From the NCBI RefSeq assembly GCF_003966655.1, contig NZ_AP018795.1:1392001-1456000 (forward strand): a stretch of 64,000 bases of DNA, read 5' to 3'. The notes under the pieces were generated by a model. It was not told the origin of the DNA. It did not search any database and saw nothing but the letters and a program-made list of their open reading frames with translations. Position 1 is the first letter of the stretch. The number at the start of each line of letters is the position of its first letter. Origin of the DNA: Acidithiobacillus ferridurans (GTDB taxonomy: Bacteria > Pseudomonadota > Gammaproteobacteria > Acidithiobacillales > Acidithiobacillaceae). The position numbers and the translations under genes were made by a program. Shown here one piece after another: positions 47,597 through 62,222 of the stretch.

Positions 47597-48181
47597 ATGA
47601 TGCGCGTCCTGCGTTTGCGGCCGGAAGACCTCGATACCCTGTTCCCCTGGGTCTTGCTCTCCGTGGCCATCAATATGCTGGTCTGGCTGTTGCTGCTGGG
47701 CGGGCTGGATGGGTTGCCGCCGCAAAAAACGCCCGTCAGTTCGCTGGTGGAAATTTCCCTGATGCCGAGCCTGCTCCATCCCCGAATGACCTCCCCCGCG
47801 AGGCCCGCGCCGCGCGGTCCGGACGGCGATCTTCCCGTCAGCCGGGAGCGTGCGCCGGCAACGGTACCAGCGGCAGCGCGGGCAATCGCACTGAATGCCT
47901 ATCTGAAGGACTGGGAAGGCCGGATCATGGCGTTGGCCCAGAAACGTCTCCTCGGAGGAAGTCATCCCGACGTACCTCAGGGGCGTGTCGTCGTCGCCGT
48001 CACCATCGCCCCCGACGGGCGGCTGCTGGCGATCGAGATGCAGCAGGGATCGCGGAATGCCGCGCTGGTACATGCCGTCGATACGATCATCCGCCAGGCG
48101 GCCCCCTTTCCACCCCTGCCCGCCATCTGGCAATCCCCACCCACGCCGCTGCGTATCGTGCGCACCTGGAGCTTCGAATAG
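47597..48181 (+). CDS. TonB-like C-terminal domain protein
   Basis: 194 aa from the ATG at 47597 (GGCGG upstream). A single N-terminal transmembrane helix (WVLLSVAINMLVWLLLLGG, about 15-34) anchors it, followed by a Pro/Arg-rich periplasmic linker (about 50-95). The C-terminal domain (DWEGRIMALAQKRLL, then RVVVAVTIAPDGRLLAIEMQQ) has the TonB fold. No exbB/exbD is adjacent. It may energise an outer-membrane transporter, or act in envelope work as a TonB-related protein. The frame is open far upstream, but the ATG region fits the helix. Confidence 0.82.
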   Translation: MMRVLRLRPEDLDTLFPWVLLSVAINMLVWLLLLGGLDGLPPQKTPVSSLVEISLMPSLLHPRMTSPARPAPRGPDGDLPVSRERAPATVPAAARAIALNAYLKDWEGRIMALAQKRLLGGSHPDVPQGRVVVAVTIAPDGRLLAIEMQQGSRNAALVHAVDTIIRQAAPFPPLPAIWQSPPTPLRIVRTWSFE

Positions 48182-48194
48182 GCAACCCGCGTGC

Positions 48195-49571
48195 TCAGGG
48201 CGTTGCCACCGGCGCATCCACGCGTTCCAAATCTTCCAGGCTTTTCTGCCGCGATTCCACCCCATAGATGAGGGTGGTGAACATGCCGAGCAGGGACACC
48301 AGGGCCATGACCAGCAGCACCAGCGGTATGCCCCAGCTTTTCTCCAAAATCGGAAACAACAGCGCCGAAACGAAGGCCCCCAGGCGGGAAAGTCCCGTTG
48401 CCAGCCCCGCCGCGCTGGCACGCAATTCCGTCGGAAAAATTTCTACGGCCAGCGCGAAAACCGTCACTCCCGGACCGATGCCCACCCCCAAGGAATAGAC
48501 CGCGGCACCCCCATAAATCCCGGCAACCCAGCCATTCCAGGAGCACAGCGCGAACAGCGCCAGGCCGAGAGACATCATGCCGAACCCGGCGCTTTGCAGG
48601 GGGATCCGGCCCCAGCGGTCGAGGCGGGAGAGAATATAGAGAATGCCCAGGGCGGAGATCACCAGAAAGACGGCGTTGATGGCGGCGGCCATTCCGTTAC
48701 TGCTGGCGAGGCCGTTGCTGCGCAACACCAGGGGAAAATACAGGCCAATGCCCAGGCCCACCACATCCAGACAGAACCAGGGGAAGATGCTGAGCAGCAG
48801 CCGACGCAACCAGACTTTACGCAGCAGCACCCGCCACGACTGGCGATGCCCCTGAAAAGTCGCCAACTGTGCGCCGAGTTCGGCGGGTGTGCTCTCGGGG
48901 GACAGCCGGGCCAGGGCCGCGCGGGCCGCGTCGGTATGCCCGTTTCGCGCCAGCCAGCGCGGTGACTCCGGCAGGCCGCGCCGCAACCAGAGCAGGGCAA
49001 GTGCGGGGACCACTGCACTCCCCAGCATCCAGCGCCAGGAGTCATCGCCAGTAAACAACAGGACCCAGCCGACGCCGGTGGAGAGCAGGGCGCCGACATA
49101 CCAGGCCAGATTTACCCGGGCGAAACGATTTCCCCGATTGGCGGACTGGCTGTATTCCGCAACGATGGTGGCCACCAGCGGATAGTCGAGGCCGATGGCC
49201 AGCCCGGTCAGAAAGCGGCCCAGAAAAAGCACGGGGACATCCGGGCTGAGGGCGCTGACCAGGGCCCCGATGACGTAGAGGAATATGTTTGGGAACAGCA
49301 GCTTGCGGCGGCCGAACCGGTCGGTGAAGACGCCGCCCGCCAAGCCTCCCAGCAAAGACCCGAGTAACGCCATGGCCATGAGCGGCCCGGTCTCGGTCGC
49401 GTGCAGATGCCAGGCGCTGTGCAGGGGAAGGAGCACCACCGCCATGATGCTGAGGTCGTAGCCGTCGAGCAGCATTCCCAACATGGCGGCGCCCAAGGCG
49501 TGGCCGCGTTGCCTGTCGGCAACAGGCACGGAGGGAACGTTTGCGGTGGGCAGGCCACGTTGTCTGTTCAT
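48195..49571 (-). CDS. MFS transporter (sugar/aromatic-acid porter type)
   Basis: 458 aa with about 12 hydrophobic segments. Motifs include LDGYDLSIMAVVLLP near the start, DRFGRRKLLFPN (motif A, about 86-97), a first-half ...GRFLTGLAIGLDYPLV and PESPRWLARNGHTD between helices 6 and 7, typical of sugar-porter/MHS-like members. Substrate is not deducible. It is convergent with the TonB-like gene and divergent from rmlA. Confidence 0.9.
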   Translation of the reverse strand: MNRQRGLPTANVPSVPVADRQRGHALGAAMLGMLLDGYDLSIMAVVLLPLHSAWHLHATETGPLMAMALLGSLLGGLAGGVFTDRFGRRKLLFPNIFLYVIGALVSALSPDVPVLFLGRFLTGLAIGLDYPLVATIVAEYSQSANRGNRFARVNLAWYVGALLSTGVGWVLLFTGDDSWRWMLGSAVVPALALLWLRRGLPESPRWLARNGHTDAARAALARLSPESTPAELGAQLATFQGHRQSWRVLLRKVWLRRLLLSIFPWFCLDVVGLGIGLYFPLVLRSNGLASSNGMAAAINAVFLVISALGILYILSRLDRWGRIPLQSAGFGMMSLGLALFALCSWNGWVAGIYGGAAVYSLGVGIGPGVTVFALAVEIFPTELRASAAGLATGLSRLGAFVSALLFPILEKSWGIPLVLLVMALVSLLGMFTTLIYGVESRQKSLEDLERVDAPVATP

Positions 49572-49768
49572 GAAAATCCCCTGCCAGGCCGGTCGAACGG
49601 AGGGACTAGCTTATGCCGTCGGGGTGCCATCGCTCAAGCCATTATCGCACGGCACCCCTGGATATCTTGCCCCGGCGCCCCAGGATACATACAATCACTG
49701 CGGTATCGACAGAGTAACGACCATAAAATTTCCGCCCGTGGACCATTTCAACCAACCTGAGGCCCGCA

Positions 49769-50652
49769 ATGCATCGTAAAGGGATCATCCTCGCCGGCGG
49801 TTCCGGTACCCGACTCTATCCGCTGACCCAGACCGTCAGCAAGCAGCTCATGCCGGTCTATGACAAGCCCCTCATCTACTATCCCCTGGCAACCCTCATG
49901 CTGGCGGGCATCCGGGAGATGCTCGTCATCTCCACTCCCGATGATTTGCCGCGTTTCCGGCAGTTGCTGGGAGATGGAAGCCAATGGGGCCTGTCCTTCG
50001 CGTATGCGGAGCAGGCACGCCCGGAAGGGCTGGCCCAGGCTTTGCTGATTGCCGAGGACTTCCTCGCGGGGGCCCCTCTGCGCTGGTGCTCGGCGACAAT
50101 GTCTTCTACGGTCACGAACTCAGCGAAACGCTACAGGCCGCCAACGCCCGCAATACTGGCGCCACCATCTTCGCCTACCATGTCGCCAATCCGCGTGCCT
50201 ATGGCGTCGTCGAGTTCGATGCCGACCACCAGGCCGTCGGTCTCGAAGAAAAACCGGACGTTCCGCGCTCGTGCTACGCGGTAACCGGGCTGTATTTTTA
50301 TGACGGAAGTGGCAGTCGGATGGCCCGGGAAATCCAGCCCTCGGCGCGCGGCGAACTGGAGATCACCGACCTCAACCGCCTCTACCTGCAGGAAAAACGT
50401 CTACAGGTGGAGGTGCTTGGTCGCGGTACGGCCTGGCTCGACACGGGCACCCACGCGGATCTGCTCAACGCCGGCCAATTCATCCGCACCTTGGAAGAAC
50501 GCCAGGGACTCAAAGTCGCCTGCCCCGAAGAAATCGCCTACCGCATGGGCTACATCGACGGCGAAGCCCTCAGCCGCCTCGCCGCTCCGTTGCAGAAAAG
50601 CGGCTACGGCGACTATCTTTTGCGGGTTCTCAGCGAAGGGTGTCGGCCATGA
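49769..50652 (+). CDS. rmlA: Glucose-1-phosphate thymidylyltransferase, with an apparent -1 frameshift near 50068-50076
   Basis: The N-terminal frame gives [20 protein letters not shown] and [17 protein letters not shown] (nucleotide-binding), ends coherently at LAGAP, and stops at 50284 out of frame. At G5C4 (50068-50076) the -1 frame picks up [15 protein letters not shown], the expected next segment, and runs to 50652 with [17 protein letters not shown] and [10 protein letters not shown]. One extra base would give 295 codons (294 aa), normal for RmlA. It makes dTDP-glucose, step one of dTDP-L-rhamnose. The stop overlaps rmlC (ATGA). Cause unknown: homopolymer error or real mutation. Confidence 0.92.
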
Positions 50653-51197
50653 AAGTCGAAGCCCTCACCATCCCCGGGGTTCTCCTCATCACCCCCAAGG
50701 TTTTCGGTGACGTCCGGGGATTTTTCATGGAAAGCTGGAACCGGCGCGCCTTCGCTGCGGCCGGGCTGGACCTCGACTTCGTGCAGGACAACCACAGCCG
50801 TTCCCAGCAGGGCGTCCTGCGCGGGCTGCATTATCAGATTCATCAGCCCCAGGGCAAACTGGTGCGTGTCGTGAGCGGTGCGGTTTTCGACGTGGCGGTG
50901 GATCTACGCCGTTCCTCGCCGCATTTCGGACGATGGGCTGGCGCCACACTCTCTGCCGAAAATCAGCAGATGCTCTGGGTACCTCCTGGTTTCGCCCACG
51001 GCTTTTACGTGCTTAGCGAGTCGGCGGACTTTCTCTACAAAACCACGGAGTTTTATGCCCCGGAAGCGGAGCGCTGCGTGATCTGGAACGACCCGGATAT
51101 CGCCATCGACTGGCCCCTGGTGGATGGGAAGCCACCCCTGCTGGCCACCAAGGATGCCGCCGCGCTGCCTTTATCGGAGAGCGAGACTTTTCCGTGA
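50649..51197 (+). CDS. rmlC: dTDP-4-dehydrorhamnose 3,5-epimerase
   Basis: 182 aa from the ATG at 50649 (overlap with rmlA). Cupin enzyme motifs: GDVRGFFMESWN, VQDNHSRSQQGVLRGLHYQ with the catalytic His, and FLYKTTEFYAPE with the catalytic Tyr. Third enzyme of dTDP-L-rhamnose synthesis. rmlB and rmlD are not in this window. The stop faces the manC stop, 31 bp away. Confidence 0.95.
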   Translation: MKVEALTIPGVLLITPKVFGDVRGFFMESWNRRAFAAAGLDLDFVQDNHSRSQQGVLRGLHYQIHQPQGKLVRVVSGAVFDVAVDLRRSSPHFGRWAGATLSAENQQMLWVPPGFAHGFYVLSESADFLYKTTEFYAPEAERCVIWNDPDIAIDWPLVDGKPPLLATKDAAALPLSESETFP

Positions 51198-51228
51198 CGC
51201 CCCTGACGTGCGCCGGGCAGTCACCAAC

Positions 51229-54577
<3,349 letters not shown>

Positions 54578-54766
54578 GCGTCCATCATTCCTTATACATT
54601 CGGAGGTAGACCGGCTGATCAGCATGATACCTGGCGTTTGCGGGGCAGCGCGTGATACAGCAGACCACCAGAATAATGCCCGAATTCCCGGGAAAGATCG
54701 ACTGCTTGCACCCGGTTGCGAGATCGCATCCTCTTTACCGGTGGATTCTCATGGAGCCAACGTCCT

Positions 54767-55879
54767 TTAATCCCGATGGCGACCATAGGTGTAGTGGGCG
54801 GCGCAGGCACCCTCTGAGGAGACCATGCAGGAACCCACCGGGCTTTCGGGCGTGCAGGCGGTGCCGAAGAGTCGGCAGTTCCGGGGCTCCTTGGCGCCGC
54901 GCAGAATGGCGCCACACTCGCAGCCCTTGTGGTCGGGCACCGCCCGGTAAGGGATGGGGAAACGGCGCTCGGTGTCAAAGTCGCCGTAGGCGGCGTTGAT
55001 GCGCAGTGCGCTGCGGGGGATGCTGCCGAGGCCACGCCACTCGAAGGCGGGCCGGGGTTCCAGTACCTCGGCTATCAGCGCCTGGGCCTTGGGGTTGCCG
55101 TCGCGACTCACGGCGCGGGTGAATTCGTTCTCCACTTCCGCTTGTCCGGCATTGATCTGGCGGATCAGCATGAGGATGGACTGCATCACATCCAGGGGCT
55201 CGAAGCCCGCGATCACCACCGGCCGATGATACTCCTCCGCGACAAACTCATAGGGTCGGCTGCCGATCACGGTGCTGACATGGGACGGCCCGATGATGCC
55301 GTCCAGCCGCGCCCCCTCCGGCGCGGTCGAATCCAGGATGCCGCGGATGGCGGCAGGGGTCAGCACGTGGTTGCAGAATGCCGTGAAGTTTTTGACCCCC
55401 GTGGCCTTGGCCTGGCGGAGGACCGCGGCGGTGGGCGGGGTGGTCGTCTCGAACCCGATGGCGAAGAAGACCACCTCCCGATCCGGGTTCTCCCGCGCAA
55501 TGCGCAGGGCATCTAGGCTGGAATAGACCATGCGGACATCGGCTCCGGCGGCGCGGGCCTGGAGCAGGCTCCGGCGTTCCGATGCTGGGACGCGCAGCAC
55601 GTCGCCATAGGTGCAGAGGATGACGCCATGATCCAGCGCCAGGGCGATGGCGCTGTCGATGCGGCCGATGGGCAGGACGCAGACCGGGCATCCGGGTCCG
55701 TGGATCAGGTGGACATTGGCCGGCAGGAGGTCTGGGATGCCATGGCGGGCTATGGCATGGGTGTGGCCCCCGCAAAACTCCATCAGATGATAGTTTCGGC
55801 GGGAAGAAACCTCGGCGGCGATGGCGCGCGCCAGACTGCGGCCCAGGGTGGCGTCACGGAACTCGTCGACATATTTCAC
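54767..55879 (-). CDS. hypD: Hydrogenase maturation factor HypD
   Basis: 370 aa. The iron/thiol motifs are complete: FCGGHTHAI, HGPGCPVCVLP, GFETTTPPTA, the PDHKGCECG motif and a Cys-rich C-terminus (NCRLFGTACTPESPVGSCMVSSEGAC). HypD, with HypC, holds the Fe(CN)2CO precursor for the NiFe centre and carries a [4Fe-4S] cluster. Last gene of the hydrogenase operon. It starts within the hypC stop (ATGA). Confidence 0.96.
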   Translation of the reverse strand: MKYVDEFRDATLGRSLARAIAAEVSSRRNYHLMEFCGGHTHAIARHGIPDLLPANVHLIHGPGCPVCVLPIGRIDSAIALALDHGVILCTYGDVLRVPASERRSLLQARAAGADVRMVYSSLDALRIARENPDREVVFFAIGFETTTPPTAAVLRQAKATGVKNFTAFCNHVLTPAAIRGILDSTAPEGARLDGIIGPSHVSTVIGSRPYEFVAEEYHRPVVIAGFEPLDVMQSILMLIRQINAGQAEVENEFTRAVSRDGNPKAQALIAEVLEPRPAFEWRGLGSIPRSALRINAAYGDFDTERRFPIPYRAVPDHKGCECGAILRGAKEPRNCRLFGTACTPESPVGSCMVSSEGACAAHYTYGRHRD

Positions 55880-56121
55880 CGCTCGGTTCCTTCCCTGGCG
55901 TCCAGCCGGGTGGCCAGTTCCGCGAAAAGGGCCAGGGTCCGTTCGGCCTCCTCCGGGTCCAGCCGGGTCAAAGCATAGCCCACGTGGAGGATGACGTAAT
56001 CGCCCTCCCGGACGCCGTCCACCAGGGCCAGGGAGATCTCCTTGCGCAGGCCGCCTATCCCGACCACCGCCATCTCGTTGTCCAGCAATCGTTCAACCCG
56101 CACGGGGACCGCCAGGCACAT
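55876..56121 (-). CDS. hypC: Hydrogenase maturation chaperone HypC
   Basis: 81 aa from the ATG at 56121. It begins MCLAVPVRV, with the essential Cys2, and continues LRKEISLALVDGVREGDYVILHVGYAL. HypC shuttles the iron complex with HypD to the large subunit. The frame upstream is open, but the MCLA start and family length settle it. Close neighbours hypB and hypD confirm it. Confidence 0.95.
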   Translation of the reverse strand: MCLAVPVRVERLLDNEMAVVGIGGLRKEISLALVDGVREGDYVILHVGYALTRLDPEEAERTLALFAELATRLDAREGTER

Positions 56122-56135
56122 GATCTTGCTCCTTA

Positions 56136-56939
56136 TTACCGTATGGCGGCCGACGCGAGCCCGGCGCCCCTTTCGATCCAGTCCAGCCACGCGGTCATGC
56201 CGTCGCCGCGGAGGGCGGAAACCTGCAGGATTGAGAGTTTGGGATTGATCCGTCGGGCATAGTCGATGCAGACGTCCACATCAAATTCCAGATAGGGGAG
56301 CAGGTCGACCTTGTTGAGGAGCATGAGGTCGGCGGCATGGAACATGTCCGGATATTTGAGGGGCTTGTCCTCCCCTTCGGTTACCGACAGCACCACCACC
56401 TTGTGGCTCTCCCCCAGATCAAACGCCGCCGGGCAGACCAGGTTCCCGACGTTTTCGATGAAAAGCACCCCGCCGGCGGCGGGCTGTAACTGTTCCAGTG
56501 CATGTCCCACCATGTGGGCGTCCAGGTGGCAGCCCTTGCCGGTGTTGATCTGCAGTGCGGTTACTCCGGTGGCACGGATGCGCTCAGCATCCCGGCCTGT
56601 TTGCTGATCTCCTTCGATCACCGCCACCGGCAGCCGGTGCTGCAGGGCCTCGACGGTGCGCACCAGCAGCGTGGTCTTGCCCGAGCCGGGGCTGGAGACC
56701 AGGTTCAGCGCAAAGATACCCCGCTCGGCCAGATAGCGGCGGTTGGCGTCAGCGTGGCGCTGATTCTTGGCCAGAATGTCCTGTTCGATCCGCACCATGC
56801 GCCGTCCGTCCATGCCAGGGGCATGAACGTGGGCCGGCTGGGACTCGTCTCCATGCCTATGCCGCCGGTTACCCTCGTAGTGATCGTGCCCCTCGGTCTT
56901 CACCTCGCTACCGCCGCAACCACATGTGGTACACATCAT
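56136..56939 (-). CDS. hypB: Hydrogenase nickel incorporation GTPase HypB
   Basis: 267 aa (start 56939 overlapping the hypA stop; MCTTC from 56936 equally good). N-terminal Cys motif CTTCGCGG and a His-rich region (about 20-40; [14 protein letters not shown]) are nickel-storage features. G motifs: [13 protein letters not shown] (P-loop), ENVGNLVCP and NKVDLL. It delivers Ni to the hydrogenase large subunit with HypA. Confidence 0.95.
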   Translation of the reverse strand: MMCTTCGCGGSEVKTEGHDHYEGNRRHRHGDESQPAHVHAPGMDGRRMVRIEQDILAKNQRHADANRRYLAERGIFALNLVSSPGSGKTTLLVRTVEALQHRLPVAVIEGDQQTGRDAERIRATGVTALQINTGKGCHLDAHMVGHALEQLQPAAGGVLFIENVGNLVCPAAFDLGESHKVVVLSVTEGEDKPLKYPDMFHAADLMLLNKVDLLPYLEFDVDVCIDYARRINPKLSILQVSALRGDGMTAWLDWIERGAGLASAAIR

Positions 56940-57277
56940 TCCACCTCCAATTGCTGGATACGCAATTCCTCTCCCGCGATGACCTGCAGCTGACGACTGC
57001 CGCATTGGGGGCAGGCATCGAAATATTGCCCGATGGCGACCTTTTCGCCACAGGGAAGACACCACGCCTGGGCAGGCACCGTCACGATTTCGAGATGGGA
57101 TCCCTCGGCCAGGGTGCCACGCGTGACGACATCGAAATGGAAGCGCAACGCCTCCGGTTCCACGCTGGCCAGGGTGCCGATCTCCAGGCAAACCCGATGT
57201 ACCCGGATAAAGCCCTGGATCCGGGATTGTTCCTCCAGGATCTGGAGAACACCTTCGCACAAGGAGAGTTCATGCAT
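56936..57277 (-). CDS. hypA: Hydrogenase nickel chaperone HypA
   Basis: 113 aa. Starts MHELS, where Met1-His2-Glu3 bind nickel. A zinc ribbon follows (CLPC...CPQC, residues about 73-92). It hands nickel to HypB. It follows hynL after 68 bp and overlaps hypB by about 4 bp. Confidence 0.95.
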   Translation of the reverse strand: MHELSLCEGVLQILEEQSRIQGFIRVHRVCLEIGTLASVEPEALRFHFDVVTRGTLAEGSHLEIVTVPAQAWCLPCGEKVAIGQYFDACPQCGSRQLQVIAGEELRIQQLEVE

Positions 57278-57345
57278 ACCGGCACGGGCCTTCGGGGGCG
57301 GGAGGCCTCACCGGAGACATCAGATGTTCCCGTTCCGTCTGTTCT

Positions 57346-59103
<1,758 letters not shown>

Positions 59104-59106
59104 GAA

Positions 59107-60468
59107 TCACTCCTGCTCCGTGACGAGGTGATCGGCCACCAGTTCCAGCAGACTCTGCGCCGTCTTGTCCCAATGGAAATGGGCCTGGCCGTCGTCGAAG
59201 GTCTGGCGGCAGTTGGAACAGGTCGATACCAGCATCTCCGCCCCCGTGTCCTCCACCTGCTGCATCTTGATCTGGTAGGTCTTGTAACGCAGGGGGTCGG
59301 CCCGGTGGATGGTCACCACCCCACCGCCGCCCCCGCAGCACCAGTTGTAGGCGCCGTGCGCGTCCATCTCCCGCAACTCCATCCCCAAGGCGCGCAGCAC
59401 CTCCCGCGGCGCCTCGGTGACGCCGCCGCGGCGCACGATCTGGCAGGGATCGTGGAAGGTCGCCGAATTCTGCACCGGTTGCAGTTGCAGCTTGCCCTGG
59501 CGGATGCCTTCCGCCAGATACTCGGCGATCTGCAGCACCCGGAAGGGCAGAGGCTTGCCGTAGAGGTTGGCGCCCTGCCAGCGCAGGGCCTGATAGGCAT
59601 GGCCGCATTCCGGCAGGATGAGGGTCCTGGCGCCCACCGCGATGGCGGCCTCGATGAGCTTGAGGCTCGCCTCCCGCTGACCCTGCCGGTCGCCGGCGAA
59701 CATGCTGAAATTGGTGGCCTCGTAACCATCGCTGCGAAAAGTCCAGGATGCGCCCATCCGCTTCATGATCCTGGCCAGGGCGACGATGGACTGGGGATAC
59801 TTCATGACCTCGATGGAGGAGATGGTCATGAGGACGTCCGCCCGTTCCCGATCCAGGGGAATCTCGACGCCGTGCTCGTCCTCCAGCCAGGCGATGCGGT
59901 CCTTGAGGACCGCCGGGGTGGCACCCAGGGGGCTACCTTCCCGTTTCGCGCGCTCCACGGTCGCCCAGAGTTCATGGGGCACCAGCCCGGCGGCGGCCAT
60001 GCCATGCCGGGCCAGGCCTACGAGGCTGGCGATATCGATGCCCATGGGGCAGACCATGGTGCAGCGCCCGCATTGGGTGCAACTGTCGTAAATCAGATCC
60101 TGCCAGTCTTCCAGTTCCTGCACGGTGACGCGGCGCTTGAGGTTGAAGAGGCGGAAAAAGGGCGCAAAAGGCCCTGTCTCGCGCTTGTAGGCCTGTTTGA
60201 AGGGCTCCAGCTTCCAGATGGGAGTGTACCGGGGGTCGCCGGTCTGCACATAGTACTGGCAAACCTCGGCGCACTGGCCGCAATGTACGCAGGACTCCAT
60301 GTAGAGGGCGGCGGTGGCGCCGAAATCCTTGACGAAGCCGCGCATGGCCCGGTCGAGCCGCTCGGCGTCGGCCATCTCCCCTTGTTTGTCGTAACGCTGC
60401 TCGGGTTTCTGGACGCTCAGACGAGGCTGGTTCAACTCCAGAGGGAACTGCGTATCCGTGTCGGTCAT
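59107..60468 (-). CDS. isp2: Isp2, HdrD/GlpC-like Fe-S protein
   Basis: 453 aa from the ATG at 60468 (overlap with isp1). Two [4Fe-4S] cluster motifs: CVHCGQCAEVC (about 60-70) and CTQCGRCTMVCP (about 130-141). Two CCG-type domains follow: ILPECGHAY, FHDPCQI, then YNWCCGGGGG and STCSNCRQ, the pattern that binds noncubane clusters in heterodisulfide reductases. It would take electrons from the hydrogenase and pass them, with Isp1, to quinone or a disulfide/sulfur carrier. Confidence 0.93.
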   Translation of the reverse strand: MTDTDTQFPLELNQPRLSVQKPEQRYDKQGEMADAERLDRAMRGFVKDFGATAALYMESCVHCGQCAEVCQYYVQTGDPRYTPIWKLEPFKQAYKRETGPFAPFFRLFNLKRRVTVQELEDWQDLIYDSCTQCGRCTMVCPMGIDIASLVGLARHGMAAAGLVPHELWATVERAKREGSPLGATPAVLKDRIAWLEDEHGVEIPLDRERADVLMTISSIEVMKYPQSIVALARIMKRMGASWTFRSDGYEATNFSMFAGDRQGQREASLKLIEAAIAVGARTLILPECGHAYQALRWQGANLYGKPLPFRVLQIAEYLAEGIRQGKLQLQPVQNSATFHDPCQIVRRGGVTEAPREVLRALGMELREMDAHGAYNWCCGGGGGVVTIHRADPLRYKTYQIKMQQVEDTGAEMLVSTCSNCRQTFDDGQAHFHWDKTAQSLLELVADHLVTEQE

Positions 60469-61130
60469 ATCCGTGCCCCCCGGCGGCTGTAGATCGTCCC
60501 GGTGACGCCGCGGGAGAAGACAAAGAGCACGGTATGGGCGAGCTTGCTGAAGGGCAGCCACGCCAGCAGGAGTTCCGCGCTCAGCATGTGCAGGGCCAGC
60601 AGGTCCTCGTAACGACCACCCAGATGGTAATAGGCCATGAGCCCCGTGAGCAGCGGCGTAAAGACCAGCAGCCAACTGAAGTAGTCGTCGAAATTGGAGA
60701 TCTGGCGCAGCACCGGGTGGGTGGCGCGATGGGCGAGGAGGGCGAGGAGGCTGATCAGGGCGACACCGGCGGCGAAGGTAATCACCCCCGTCGGCAAACC
60801 CGGCCAGGACAGGCCCGTGATGTCACGGATGAGGAGGATGTGGGGCACCAGCCCCAGGATCACCACCGCCAAGCCGATGTGGAAGACATAGCTCACCGCC
60901 TCCCAGTGCAGGATGCGGGGCCGGAACTCCCGGCGCGGCCACATGCGGGTGAAAATCGTCTTGACGCCCCCCAGCCAGGCGTGGCGCATCCGCGGTTCCG
61001 AAAGATCGCGGTTCCGGCGCAGGGCGAGTACCCCGACGAGCCGCCAGAAGATGCCGAAAACCAGGATGATCAGCGCCGCCTCCAGGGCGGGGCCTCGGGC
61101 GAAATCCAGCAGGTCTGTCTCAGTGCTCAT
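60465..61130 (-). CDS. isp1: Isp1, NarI/DsrM-like membrane cytochrome b
   Basis: 221 aa with five hydrophobic segments (about 18-38, 80-102, 112-131, 152-172, 185-203). Histidines fit haem b ligands: VSYVFHIGLAV, ILLIRD, LLALHMLSAELLLAW and KLAHTVLFVFSRG. It anchors the enzyme in the inner membrane and moves electrons from H2 to the quinone pool. It follows hynS after 102 bp (61131-61232; a GGGAATCCTCCCTTG stretch lies there). Positional and topological assignment. Confidence 0.92.
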   Translation of the reverse strand: MSTETDLLDFARGPALEAALIILVFGIFWRLVGVLALRRNRDLSEPRMRHAWLGGVKTIFTRMWPRREFRPRILHWEAVSYVFHIGLAVVILGLVPHILLIRDITGLSWPGLPTGVITFAAGVALISLLALLAHRATHPVLRQISNFDDYFSWLLVFTPLLTGLMAYYHLGGRYEDLLALHMLSAELLLAWLPFSKLAHTVLFVFSRGVTGTIYSRRGARI

Positions 61131-61232
61131 GGGAATCCTCCCTTGGGGGCGGGCTGCTCCCCTCTTTGGCGCTTTTCGCGGCGACCGCGTGCTGACGGGA
61201 GCGGGCGAGCGCCGCCGCTCCCGCCCCGACCA

Positions 61233-62222
61233 CTACCCCCCTAGCGCCGCACCACCCAAAACCTCTCCGCGCGGCCAGTGGCCGGTGGCTGCGGGCAGAG
61301 GCCGGTAAAATCCGCCCTTGTCCCAGAAGTCCGGCTCGGAGCAGCCCAGGCAGCCGTGGCCGGACTGGATGGGGAAGCTGGTCCCCTGGTTCCATTTCAG
61401 GGTGGCGCAGGCGTTGTAGGTCACCGGCCCTTTGCAGCCCAGTTCGTAGAGACACCAGCCGTTGCGTGCCCCTTGGTCGTCGAAGGTGTGCGCGAAACGG
61501 CCCTCGTCATAGAAAGGCCGACGGTAGCAGCGGTCGTGGATGGTATTGCCGTAGAACGTCAGCGGCCGCCCCTGGCGGTCCAGGGCGGGCATCCCGAAGC
61601 TCAGGTAATAGACGACGACCCCGGTCATGACCTCGGGAATGGGCGGACAGCCCGAGACGTTGATGATGGGGCGGTTGCGGATGACCTCGGAAACCGGTAC
61701 CGCGCCGGTGGGATTGGGCGCCGCGTAGGGCACGCCGCCGAAGGCGGCGCAGGTCCCCACGGCGATGATGGCCGCCGCCCCCTGGGCGGCATGGCGCAGG
61801 TCGTCGACGGCGCTCTGCCCCGCGGCCACGCAGTAGGCGCCGCCCGCTCCCATGGGTACGGCCCCGTCCACGATGAGGATGTACTTGCCCCAGGCCTTGC
61901 GCATGGCCTCCTTCCGGGCCGCCTCGGCCGCCTCCCCGGCGGCTGCCTGAAGGGTATCGTTGAAGGCCAGGGAGATGTTGTTGAACATGAGGTGTTCGAT
62001 GGTGGGCGAGAAGGAGCGCGTCATGGATTCCAGGCAGCCGGTGCATTCCTGATAGGAAAGGTAGATCACCGTGGGGCGGGGGGTGATCGCCAGTTTTTCC
62101 GCCATGGCCGCGGCGGCGGCAGGGGGCAGCGCCAGCAGGGAGGCGGTGGCGGCGCAGAACTTCAGGAAGGCGCGGCGGCTCAGGCCGTTTTGCCGGAATG
62201 CGTCGAGGATGGTCTCGTCCAT
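61233..62222 (-). CDS. hynS: [NiFe] hydrogenase small subunit
   Basis: 329 aa from the ATG at 62222. A twin-arginine signal (SRRAFLKFCAATASLLALP) is present. Fe-S cysteines: ECTGCLESM (proximal), GTCAAFGG, NVSGCPPIPE, HDRCYRRP, GWCLYELGCKGP, NACATLKWNQG and GHGCLGCSEPDFWD. This is the standard set for the proximal, medial and distal clusters. The Tat signal means export with the large subunit to the periplasmic face. Starts in the hupH stop (TGATG). Confidence 0.95.
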   Translation of the reverse strand: MDETILDAFRQNGLSRRAFLKFCAATASLLALPPAAAAAMAEKLAITPRPTVIYLSYQECTGCLESMTRSFSPTIEHLMFNNISLAFNDTLQAAAGEAAEAARKEAMRKAWGKYILIVDGAVPMGAGGAYCVAAGQSAVDDLRHAAQGAAAIIAVGTCAAFGGVPYAAPNPTGAVPVSEVIRNRPIINVSGCPPIPEVMTGVVVYYLSFGMPALDRQGRPLTFYGNTIHDRCYRRPFYDEGRFAHTFDDQGARNGWCLYELGCKGPVTYNACATLKWNQGTSFPIQSGHGCLGCSEPDFWDKGGFYRPLPAATGHWPRGEVLGGAALGG

